Below are positions 57,489 through 64,000 of a DNA stretch of 64,000 nt, piece after piece (the stretch's first letter is position 1; the number at the start of each line of letters is the position of its first letter). Origin of the DNA: Sphingobium amiense (GTDB lineage Bacteria; Pseudomonadota; Alphaproteobacteria; Sphingomonadales; Sphingomonadaceae); assembly GCF_003967075.1 (NCBI RefSeq), contig NZ_AP018664.1, positions 2,418,001 to 2,482,000 of the forward strand, written 5' to 3'. Under the pieces are notes generated by a model. It saw only the letters and a program-made list of their open reading frames with translations. It was not told the DNA's origin and ran no database searches. The position numbers and the translations under genes are program-made.

Positions 57489-57971
57489 ATGAAACATAAT
57501 CTTGCCCAGGATCTGGAACAATGCGCGCTCCCGGCCGCGCTGGAGGCGATGGGCGAGCGCTGGTCCTTCCTCATCCTGCGCGGCGCGCTCGCGGGCCTGC
57601 GCCATTTCGAAGAGTTCCAGTCCACGCTGGGCATCGCCCGCAACATCCTCGCCAACCGGCTGTCGCGCCTCGTCGAAAACGGCATCATGCTGCGCCAGCC
57701 GATGATGTGCGACCGGCGGAAGGTCGAATATCGCCTCACCGAAAAGGGGCAGGATCTCGCTCCCGCGATGATCGCGCTGCGCGTGTGGGGTGAAAAATGG
57801 GGCTGCGCTCCGCCCTCCTGTCAGGTGCTGGCCGACATTCGCGACCGGCAGCCGATCCTCGGTGTGATGATTCAGGCGCATGACGGCCGCGCACTGGACC
57901 TGACCGAACTCTGCTGGATCTGCACCGACGAGGTGACGCCCATGGCGGACGAGCCGGCGGTCGCCGCCTGA
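57489..57971 (+). CDS. HxlR-family transcriptional regulator
   Basis: A 160-residue winged-helix protein. E-Q-C-A-L-P-A-A-L-E-A-M-G-E-R-W-S-F-L-I-L-R-G-A-L matches the HxlR start with its conserved Cys, and I-A-R-N-I-L-A-N-R-L-S-R-L-V-E-N-G-I is the recognition helix. Two to three more Cys in the C-terminus (C-A-P-P-S-C, C-W-I-C) could sense redox or metal. Divergent from Rsh; target unknown. ATG at 57489 is used; the earlier frame is unsupported. Confidence 0.87.
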   Translation: MKHNLAQDLEQCALPAALEAMGERWSFLILRGALAGLRHFEEFQSTLGIARNILANRLSRLVENGIMLRQPMMCDRRKVEYRLTEKGQDLAPAMIALRVWGEKWGCAPPSCQVLADIRDRQPILGVMIQAHDGRALDLTELCWICTDEVTPMADEPAVAA

Positions 57972-58016
57972 CCCCGCTTCCCGAGCGCGCCGAAAGCCTC
58001 TAGGGTCGTCAGCGTC

Positions 58017-59123
58017 ATGTCCGCGACCCGCATTCAGCCCCAGCCCTTCTTCGCGGACAAGAACCGCGCTTTCTGGAACCTTCAGTCGCTGGGATGGGCG
58101 GGCGCCTTCCTGCTGCGCGGCTCCTCGACCGTCGCCAACGGACAGCCGCTCTCCAGCCTGATCCCGGTGCTCATCTCCACTATCACCGGCTATTCGGTGA
58201 CGCTGCTGATCGCGGTCGTCTTCCGCTTCCTGCAAAGGCAGCGGCCCATCGTCACATGGGGCGTGTCCATCGTCACCGTAGTGCTGGCGGCGGGTCTCGT
58301 CGCCTTCATCGACGCATGGGTCTTCTCGACCCAGAACCGCGCGAGCGAAACGGCGGGGTTGCAGCTTTTCCTCGGCGCTTTCTACCTGTCCGTCACGCTG
58401 ATCGGCGCATGGTCCGCGCTCTATTACGCGATCAACTTCTACCTGACGGTCGAAGAACAGGCGGACCAGTTGCTGCGGCTTGAAAATCAGGCGGCGAACG
58501 CGCAGCTCGCGATGCTGCGCTATCAGCTCAATCCCCATTTCCTGTTCAACACGCTCAACTCCATCTCGACGCTGGTGCTGCTGAAGCAGACGGACCGCGC
58601 GAACGCGATGCTCTCACGCCTTTCTTCCTTCCTGCGCTACACGCTCATCAACGAACCCACCGCGCAGGTGACGATCGAACAGGAGATCGAGACGCTGAAA
58701 CTCTATCTGGAGATAGAGAAGATGCGCTTCGAGGACCGGCTGCGCACCAGTTTCAGCATCGACCCGGCGGTGGGCAAGGCGCGGCTTCCCTCGCTCCTTC
58801 TTCAGCCGCTGGTCGAAAATGCGATCAAATATGCCGTCACCCCCAAGGAGGAAGGCGCGGACATCACGGTCAGCGCGCAGCCTGCCGGTGAAAACGTCCG
58901 GATCGTCGTATCGGACACCGGGCCGGGATTGAACGAAAGCGGAATGACGCCGCACATTCCCATGAGCGAAGGGACCGGCGTTGGCCTGCCGAATATCCGC
59001 GACCGGCTAATTCAGGCCTTCGGGGAACGGCAGAGCTTCGAAACGCGTTCCACTCCGGGCGGATTTTCGGTCATCATCGAACTTCCGCTGAACATGGATG
59101 AAACATCGAAAGTGGCCGCATGA
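58017..59123 (+). CDS. LytS/YehU-type sensor histidine kinase
   Basis: A 368-residue membrane kinase. Four hydrophobic helices lie within residues 23-143. The His_kinase domain reads Q-L-N-P-H-F-L-F-N-T-L-N-S-I-S (phosphorylated His174), and the ATPase domain has V-E-N-A-I-K-Y-A and G-T-G-V-G-L-P-N-I-R. No large periplasmic sensor is present, so it probably senses within the membrane. Its stop overlaps the response regulator start (ATGA). Confidence 0.93.
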   Translation: MSATRIQPQPFFADKNRAFWNLQSLGWAGAFLLRGSSTVANGQPLSSLIPVLISTITGYSVTLLIAVVFRFLQRQRPIVTWGVSIVTVVLAAGLVAFIDAWVFSTQNRASETAGLQLFLGAFYLSVTLIGAWSALYYAINFYLTVEEQADQLLRLENQAANAQLAMLRYQLNPHFLFNTLNSISTLVLLKQTDRANAMLSRLSSFLRYTLINEPTAQVTIEQEIETLKLYLEIEKMRFEDRLRTSFSIDPAVGKARLPSLLLQPLVENAIKYAVTPKEEGADITVSAQPAGENVRIVVSDTGPGLNESGMTPHIPMSEGTGVGLPNIRDRLIQAFGERQSFETRSTPGGFSVIIELPLNMDETSKVAA

Positions 59124-59920
59124 CCATCAGAACGATCCTCGTCGACGACGAAAGCCTGGCTATTCAAGGCCTTGCACTCCGTCTGCAAGCGCATGAGGAT
59201 GTGGAAATCATCGAAACCTGCACCAATGGCCGCGAAGCCATCCGTGCGATCAAGACGCATAAACCCGACCTTGTGTTCCTCGACATCCAGATGCCCGGCT
59301 TCGACGGCTTTTCCGTCGTGCAGGGGATGATGGAGGTGGAGCCGCCGCTGTTCATCTTCGTCACCGCCTACAGCGACTATGCGATCCGCGCGTTCGAAGC
59401 GCAGGCGGTCGACTATCTCATGAAGCCGGTCGAGGAAGGCCGCCTTGCCGACGCGCTCGACCGGGTGCGCCAGCGCCTGTCCGAAAAGCGGCAGGTGCAG
59501 GAGGTGGAAAAGCTGCGCGAGGTGCTGGCCGAAGTCGCCCCGCAGGCGATGAACGATTTCGCGGCGGACGACGATGCGCCCGCGTCCAACCGCTTTGAAA
59601 AGCTCATCAACATCAAGGATCGCGGGCAGATTTTCCGCGTGGATGTGGATTCGATCGAGCGGATCGACGCGGCGGGCGACTATATGTGCATCTACACCGC
59701 CGACAATTCGCTGATCCTGCGAGAAACGATGAAGGATCTGGAAAAGCGGCTCGACCCCCGGAATTTCCAGCGCGTGCACCGCTCCACCATCGTCAATCTG
59801 AGCCAGGTGCGGCAGGTGAAGCCCCACACCAACGGCGAATGCTTCCTCGTCCTCGAAAGCGGCGCGCAGGTGAAGGTCAGCCGATCCTACCGCGACGTGG
59901 TCGCCCGCTTCGTCCACTGA
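59120..59920 (+). CDS. LytTR-family response regulator
   Basis: A 266-residue regulator. The receiver domain has Asp9-Asp10, Asp55 (V-F-L-D-I-Q-M-P-G, phosphorylation site) and Lys in L-M-K-P-V. The LytTR DNA-binding domain (about 165-265) has I-D-A-A-G-D-Y-M-C-I-Y and H-R-S-T-I-V-N-L. It is the cognate of the upstream LytS-type kinase. Targets are unknown and no LytTR site was identified nearby. Confidence 0.94.
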   Translation: MTIRTILVDDESLAIQGLALRLQAHEDVEIIETCTNGREAIRAIKTHKPDLVFLDIQMPGFDGFSVVQGMMEVEPPLFIFVTAYSDYAIRAFEAQAVDYLMKPVEEGRLADALDRVRQRLSEKRQVQEVEKLREVLAEVAPQAMNDFAADDDAPASNRFEKLINIKDRGQIFRVDVDSIERIDAAGDYMCIYTADNSLILRETMKDLEKRLDPRNFQRVHRSTIVNLSQVRQVKPHTNGECFLVLESGAQVKVSRSYRDVVARFVH

Positions 59921-59924
59921 AAAC

Positions 59925-59951
59925 ATCCTCCCCTGCAAGGGGAGGATTTTG
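59925..59951 (+). terminator. Terminator after the LytS/LytT operon
   Basis: ATCCTCCCC-TGCAA-GGGGAGGAT (59925-59947) followed by TTTT; A residues on the other side could allow bidirectional use toward the convergent GtrA gene. Confidence 0.85.
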
Positions 59952-59966
59952 GCGGACCGGCGGCCT

Positions 59967-60383
59967 TTACCGGAACACCCACTGGCGGTTGAGCGCGAAC
60001 ACCACCGCCGGCGTCACGAAGATCATGGCCGGAATGGGCGACCATTCCGGCCAGCCCATATGCGTGACGCACAGGAAAACCCACAGCGCATTCAGCGCAT
60101 AGCTGACCAGCGACACCGCCGCGAAGCGGACGCCACGTGCGGCATGGCTGCCCTCTTTCTCCTGCCCGCGAAAGGTGAAGGCGTTATGGCTGACATAGCC
60201 GATCAGCACCGCCGCGCAGAATCCCGCCGTGTTGGCGAGTTGCGGGTGCAGCCCCACGGGCGCGGCCAGCGTCCAGTAGATCGCGGCCTGACAGGCGGTG
60301 ACGAACAGGCCCGTCACGCCATAGCGGGCGATCTGCCAGAAGAGCGCCTGCTGCTCCGGTGACAATCGTGACAGCAAATTCAT
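59967..60383 (-). CDS. GtrA-family membrane protein
   Basis: A 138-residue protein with four hydrophobic helices and the GtrA pattern F-W-Q-I-A-R-Y-G-V-T-G-L-F-V-T, then N-T-A-G-F-C-A-A-V-L-I-G-Y-V-S-H-N-A-F-T-F. GtrA proteins are thought to move undecaprenyl- or other polyprenyl-linked sugars across the inner membrane. Divergent, 45 bases from a large GT-C-like gene, suggesting joint work on a surface sugar. Confidence 0.9.
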   Translation of the reverse strand: MNLLSRLSPEQQALFWQIARYGVTGLFVTACQAAIYWTLAAPVGLHPQLANTAGFCAAVLIGYVSHNAFTFRGQEKEGSHAARGVRFAAVSLVSYALNALWVFLCVTHMGWPEWSPIPAMIFVTPAVVFALNRQWVFR

Positions 60384-60428
60384 GAACGGCCCCGTTGCGC
60401 TTTACGGACGAGCGTCTAATCCACCGCC

Positions 60429-62327
60429 ATGACCTTGCCTAGCCGCCAATCCCTGCGCGCCCGCTTTCCCCACTGGCTGCGGATCGTCGGCGGCTATGGC
60501 GCACGGCACTGGGTGTGGCTGACCTTCCTCCTGTGGGTCGTGATCGCGGCCGCCAATGTCGCGGACCGATGGCAGGCGATCCACTGGCTTGTGCTGGGGG
60601 ATACCGACGACAACATCCGCTATGTGCAGGTGAAGGACTGGCTCGCCGGACAGGGCTGGTATGACCTGCGGCAATATCGGCTCGATCCGCCGGGCGGGGC
60701 GAACATCCACTGGTCGCGGCTGGTGGACCTGCCCATCGCGGCCCTCATGCTGTTCTTCCGCGCCTTCGTGGATCAGGGGCTGGCGGATCGGCTGGCCTGC
60801 GGCATCGCGCCGCTGTTCCCGCTCTTTCCGCTGATGCTGAGCCTCGGCTTCATCGGGCGGCGGCTGGCGGGGCCGAACGGCTGGCTGCTCGCCGCGCTGG
60901 CCCCGCTCGCCACACAGATGGCGCTCGGAATGTATGCGCCGATGCGCATAGATCATCATGGCTGGCAACTGGCGCTGGCGCTGGCGATGCTCGCGGGGGT
61001 GATCGACGAACGGCGCGTGCGCGGCGGCATCGTCGCGGGGCTGACCAGCGCGCTGTCCGTCGCCATCGGCATGGAAATGATCGTCTATCTGGCGGCGGGC
61101 GGCGCGCTGATCGCGCTGCGCTGGGTGTTCCGGCCCGGCGCGGAGAGGCGGATGCTGCCCTATGCGCTGAGCCTCGCGGGCGGCACGTCGATCCTATACC
61201 TGCTGTTCGCGAGCTACGCCAATCGGGCGATGGTATGCGACGCGATCTCCCCCATCTGGGTCGCGGTGTTCGGCGCGGCGGGCGCGGGCATGACGATGCT
61301 GGCGCTCCTGCCCTTGCGGACATGGCCCGTGCGGATGGCGGCGGGAGCGGTCGTGGGCGGCGCGGTGGCGGCGTTCCTCTATCTCAACTGGCCGCAATGC
61401 CTGTCCCCCTATCAGATTTCGCCCGAACTCCAGCGGCTCTGGCTCGTCAACATCCGCGAGGCCAAGCCCATCACCGCGCAGGCGCAGAGCCTCGTCGTGC
61501 CGCTGCTTGCCGTGCCGGTGGCGGGGCTGCTCGGCCTGCTCTGGGCGCTGTGGGACGCGCGGCGTGACAGCGAACGGCTCTGGGCCTGGGCGACGGTCGG
61601 CCTGATGATGCTCTTTTCGACCGCGCTCCTCTTCTGGCAGCTCCGCGCGGGTCCGGCGGCGCAACTGATGGCGATCCCGCCCGCCGCATGGGCCGCGCAC
61701 CGGCTGGCGGCGATGCTACTCACCGGATCGCGCCGCGCGCGGATCGTGGCGGGGGCGGGCGCGGCGCTGCTGGCGACCATCGCCTTCGCCTATCCGCTCT
61801 ACCCGCAGGCGCTGAACCTCTACCGGCAGGCGACCGGCACCGTGCCGAAACCCTGGCGCCCCTCCGCCAAGGCGAGGACCGATGCGATCAACAAGGCGAA
61901 CGGGCGCTGCCGCACGCTGCCCGCGCTCGAAGTGCTGGACCAGTTGCCGCCCGCGACGATCTTCACCATGGTCGATCTGGGGCCGCGCCTGATCGCGACG
62001 ACGCATCACAGCGCGCTCGCCGGACCCTATCACCGCAACGGCGCGACCATCCTCGACATCCATCATGCGTTCGACGGTCGGCCAAGCGGCTTCCGCGCCA
62101 TCGCGGCGAAGCATCATGCGACCTATCTGCTGCTCTGTCCCAACTTCCCCGAAGGCACCATCTATCAGGCGCGCAGTCCCCAGGGCTTCTATGCGGGCCT
62201 CATGCGGGGACAGGTTCCGGCATGGCTCCGGCCCGTGACGCTGCGCACGGGCATGACGCTGCCCTACCGGCTCTACCGCATCGACTATTCAGCGCCGGGC
62301 GGCGAAAAAGTCGCGCAGCAGCGCTGA
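60429..62327 (+). CDS. Polytopic GT-C-like membrane protein (putative glycosyltransferase)
   Basis: A 632-residue protein with about 11-13 hydrophobic helices and a soluble C-terminal domain (about 480-632). The first external loop has D-T-D-D-N-I-R-Y-V-Q-V (about 58-68), resembling the acidic motif of STT3/PMT-type GT-C enzymes, and R-I-D-H-H-G-W-Q near 180 is like the D-H region of oligosaccharyltransferases. No exact family could be fixed, so this is inferred. The GtrA neighbour supports a lipid-linked sugar donor. Its 3' end overlaps tadA by 39 bases on the opposite strand. Confidence 0.72.
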   Translation: MTLPSRQSLRARFPHWLRIVGGYGARHWVWLTFLLWVVIAAANVADRWQAIHWLVLGDTDDNIRYVQVKDWLAGQGWYDLRQYRLDPPGGANIHWSRLVDLPIAALMLFFRAFVDQGLADRLACGIAPLFPLFPLMLSLGFIGRRLAGPNGWLLAALAPLATQMALGMYAPMRIDHHGWQLALALAMLAGVIDERRVRGGIVAGLTSALSVAIGMEMIVYLAAGGALIALRWVFRPGAERRMLPYALSLAGGTSILYLLFASYANRAMVCDAISPIWVAVFGAAGAGMTMLALLPLRTWPVRMAAGAVVGGAVAAFLYLNWPQCLSPYQISPELQRLWLVNIREAKPITAQAQSLVVPLLAVPVAGLLGLLWALWDARRDSERLWAWATVGLMMLFSTALLFWQLRAGPAAQLMAIPPAAWAAHRLAAMLLTGSRRARIVAGAGAALLATIAFAYPLYPQALNLYRQATGTVPKPWRPSAKARTDAINKANGRCRTLPALEVLDQLPPATIFTMVDLGPRLIATTHHSALAGPYHRNGATILDIHHAFDGRPSGFRAIAAKHHATYLLLCPNFPEGTIYQARSPQGFYAGLMRGQVPAWLRPVTLRTGMTLPYRLYRIDYSAPGGEKVAQQR

Positions 62328-62747
62328 CGCTTCCGCCTCGGCAAGGCCGCCATAGACTTCGGGCCGGTGCAGGCATTGCGACTGGGTAAAAAGGCGCGGT
62401 CCCTGTTCCACCGCTCCCCCCTTGGGATCGGCGACGGCATAGTAAAGCCGCGCAATCCGCGCATGGGAAATCGCCCCCGCGCACATCGCGCAGGGTTCCA
62501 GCGTCACCCACAGGTCGCAGCCGGTCAGGCGAAAATCGCCCAGATGCGCCGCCGCCGCCCGCATCGCGACGATCTCTGCATGAGCGGTGGGATCGAGATC
62601 GCGGCGGTTGCGGTTCTGCCCTTCGCCGACGATCGCACCGTCCCTCGTCACGACAGCGCCGATCGGCACCTCGCCCGACTCCCCCGCCAGACGCGCGAGA
62701 TCGAGCGCGCGGCGCATCGGATCGGGCAGGGGAAAGGGCGAAACCAT
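62289..62747 (-). CDS. tadA: tRNA-specific adenosine deaminase TadA
   Basis: A 152-residue zinc deaminase that makes inosine at tRNA-Arg position 34. The active site is T-A-H-A-E-I (His56, Glu58) and P-C-A-M-C (Cys86, Cys89). The N-terminus V-P-I-G-A-V-V and N-R-N-R-R-D-L-D-P-T-A are typical. Its last 39 bases overlap the convergent GT-C-like gene. Confidence 0.95.
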   Translation of the reverse strand: MVSPFPLPDPMRRALDLARLAGESGEVPIGAVVTRDGAIVGEGQNRNRRDLDPTAHAEIVAMRAAAAHLGDFRLTGCDLWVTLEPCAMCAGAISHARIARLYYAVADPKGGAVEQGPRLFTQSQCLHRPEVYGGLAEAEASALLRDFFAARR

Positions 62748-62784
62748 CGCCCTGCCCTACCCGCCCGCGCGCGTCAGGGAAAGA

Positions 62785-63006
62785 TCAGGGCTTCTTCACG
62801 TCGACCGTGGGCACTTCCACCGTCTCGTTCCGGGTGCCGACCTCAACCTTGGCGACGCTCGCCTCATATTTGGGAAGCTGACCACCCTTCACCTGCACTT
62901 CCGGCAGGCTGCCCGTCTGCGTGCGTTGCAGGTCGATGAAACCGGTGGCGATGCCCCCGGCCAGGATCAGCAACAGGACGATCAATATGCCACCGATGGC
63001 TTTCAT
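62785..63006 (-). CDS. Small single-helix membrane protein of unknown function
   Basis: 73 residues: one N-terminal helix (I-G-G-I-L-I-V-L-L-L-I-L-A-G-G-I-A-T-G, about 4-22), then a polar tail ending V-E-V-P-T-V-D-V-K-K-P. It looks like a sphingomonad-type small membrane protein; no known family. AAAGGAGCCGG precedes the ATG at 63004-63006, supporting translation. Confidence 0.68.
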   Translation of the reverse strand: MKAIGGILIVLLLILAGGIATGFIDLQRTQTGSLPEVQVKGGQLPKYEASVAKVEVGTRNETVEVPTVDVKKP

Positions 63007-63081
63007 ATCCGGCTCCTTTGCGCTAACGAAACATCTCAACGCCGCGTGCGCCAAAGGGTTGCGGTCAAGCGCCGCCGCGGG

Positions 63082-63110
63082 TTGACGGCTGGCCCGAATC
63101 CCGTTATCGG
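63082..63110 (+). promoter_or_regulatory. Sigma-70 type promoter for rpmB
   Basis: TTGACG (63082-63087), 17 bases, TATCGG (63105-63110), then a GC-rich discriminator, 45 bases before the rpmB ATG. The same layout as the tRNA-Gln promoter. Confidence 0.6.
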
Positions 63111-63154
63111 CGCGGCTTTCCGAACGAACCCGAATTTTTGAAGGTTGATTTGAT

Positions 63155-63448
63155 ATGTCGCGCATCTGCGAGCTGACCGGCAAGGGCCGCCAGGTGGGTC
63201 ACAATGTGTCCCACGCCAACAACAAGACCAAGCGTGTGTTCCTGCCCAACCTCCAGAATGTCTCGCTGATTTCCGAGGCGCTGGAAACCACGGTGAAGCT
63301 GCGCGTGTCGACCCATGGCCTGCGTTCGGTCGAGCATAATGGCGGCCTCGACAACTGGCTGGTCAAGACCGGCGACGAGAAGCTGTCGCTCAAGGCCCGC
63401 CGCCTGAAGCGCGACATCCTCAAGAAGAAGGCCGCCGTCGCGGCCTGA
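63155..63448 (+). CDS. rpmB: 50S ribosomal protein L28
   Basis: A 97-residue ribosomal protein: [27 protein letters not shown], then F-L-P-N-L-Q. The alphaproteobacterial length (about 97-100) fits. Single gene with its own promoter and terminator. Confidence 0.98.
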   Translation: MSRICELTGKGRQVGHNVSHANNKTKRVFLPNLQNVSLISEALETTVKLRVSTHGLRSVEHNGGLDNWLVKTGDEKLSLKARRLKRDILKKKAAVAA

Positions 63449-63477
63449 TCGCCTTCTGTAAGGTTTCGGCATAAGGA

Positions 63478-63503
63478 GCGGCCCCTCACCGGGCCGCTTT
63501 TTT
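63478..63503 (+). terminator. Rho-independent terminator of rpmB
   Basis: GCGGCCC (63478-63484) pairs with GGGCCGC (63491-63497), followed by TTTTTT (63498-63503). Confidence 0.92.
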
Positions 63504-63514
63504 GCGTCCTTCGT

Positions 63515-64000
63515 TCAAGAATAGCCGGGCAGCGCAAATTTCAGCAGCAGCGTGCGCTGGAAAAATTCGTGGTTGTCGTCCGACACGATCCACACGACCG
63601 GCCGACCGCCCTCGCGGGTCACGGCCAGCCCCTCGAAATTGTCGGCCAGCAGCGGCGGCGCAAGCAGAGCCAGCGTCCGCGCCCTGAGCAGCGCGCCCGG
63701 CTCCAGCCGTTCGGGCAGATCGACGATGGCGACCGTGGCGGTGAACAGATCTTTCATCGTCAGGCGGCGATTGAGCACCAGCAGGTGCCGCGCGTCCAGC
63801 GCCACCGCGTCGGTGGGGCGGAACCCCTGCGGCGGGGCGTAGCGCAGGTGGACGGGATCGGGCGTGCTCTTTTCCGCCGGATCGCCGCTGAACAGCAGCA
63901 CCTCATGCCGCCCGTCGCTCGTCATCCCCATCTCGCCGATGGCAAGGAAACGCCCGTCCGGCAGCCGCGCGAGCGATTCGATGGAGCCGGTTTCGGGCCA
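63515..64000 (-). CDS. Phytase-like esterase domain protein (N-terminal part outside window)
   Basis: The frame is open to the right edge, giving 161 residues of the C-terminal part. S-I-E-S-L-A-R-L-P-D-G-R-F-L-A-I-G-E, then L-A-D-N-F-E-G-L-A-V-T and I-V-S-D-D-N are typical of the esterase-like activity of phytase family (beta-propeller, periplasmic). It ends A-L-P-G-Y-S. The 5' half, including any signal peptide, lies beyond base 64000. Confidence 0.8.
   Translation of the reverse strand, partial: WPETGSIESLARLPDGRFLAIGEMGMTSDGRHEVLLFSGDPAEKSTPDPVHLRYAPPQGFRPTDAVALDARHLLVLNRRLTMKDLFTATVAIVDLPERLEPGALLRARTLALLAPPLLADNFEGLAVTREGGRPVVWIVSDDNHEFFQRTLLLKFALPGYS

Overview
The window is a stretch of high-GC chromosome from an alphaproteobacterium, most likely a sphingomonad (Sphingobium, Sphingomonas or Novosphingobium type). 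The evidence is gene content rather than any RNA marker: GapR, the DUF1476 zeta-type ATPase inhibitor, DUF1244, DUF2218, TonB-dependent uptake, a LiuR-type operator, a CTTG-N17-CTTATAT heat-shock promoter of alphaproteobacterial type, and two families of GC-rich intergenic palindromes. Genes are tightly packed, with many 1-4 base overlaps. No CRISPR array, rRNA, prophage or replication origin is visible.

Region by region: 1-3.5 kb holds the 3' three quarters of rpoC, its terminator and a tRNA-Gln(CUG). 3.6-9.2 kb holds an acyltransferase-3 gene cut in two by a complete Tn3-family transposon (4350-8930: HigA/HigB-like toxin-antitoxin pair, serine resolvase, res region, 989-aa transposase, long inverted repeats, 5-bp ATAAA target duplication). 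9.4-16.1 kb has an SGNH hydrolase, a PilZ protein, an FAD dehydrogenase and a metal-uptake-like group (TonB receptor, PepSY membrane protein, DUF2946). 16.2-19.9 kb has a MerR regulator with a LiuR-like operator, an acyl-CoA dehydrogenase and an APC permease. 19.9-26.7 kb has dnaK-dnaJ, a PCuAC copper chaperone with an HExxH protein, and sdhC-sdhD-sdhA without sdhB. 26.9-34.8 kb has a soluble chemoreceptor, prmA, a dienelactone hydrolase, ruvC, yebC, several small conserved genes, gapR and pyruvate kinase. 34.9-40.1 kb has rpmJ, a lipoprotein/M14 carboxypeptidase pair, a PadR-DUF2218 operon and hrcA-grpE. 40.3-46.5 kb has an outer-membrane protein, rph, rdgB, a CAP-domain protein, hemW and a BlaI-BlaR1 pair. 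46.6-50.6 kb has a glutaredoxin, BolA, DUF1476, leuC-small ORF-leuD and a GST. 50.9-54 kb has isocitrate lyase divergent from a RamB/ScfR-like regulator. 54-64 kb has a beta-helix protein, the Rsh (p)ppGpp enzyme, an HxlR regulator, a LytS/LytT two-component system, a GtrA protein divergent from a large GT-C-like membrane protein, tadA, rpmB and a partial phytase-like protein.

Most of the window is core metabolism (transcription, heat shock, TCA and glyoxylate cycle, leucine synthesis, nucleotide and tRNA maintenance). The clear accessory element is the transposon; removing it with one copy of the duplication restores a 355-codon acyltransferase frame exactly. I did not find a new multi-gene defence or biosynthetic system. 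The most promising unexplained items are the small membrane ORF between leuC and leuD, the TGTAAAG repeats between aceA and its presumed regulator, the hairpin touching the chemoreceptor start, the GtrA/GT-C pair, and the PepSY/DUF2946/TonB metal cluster.
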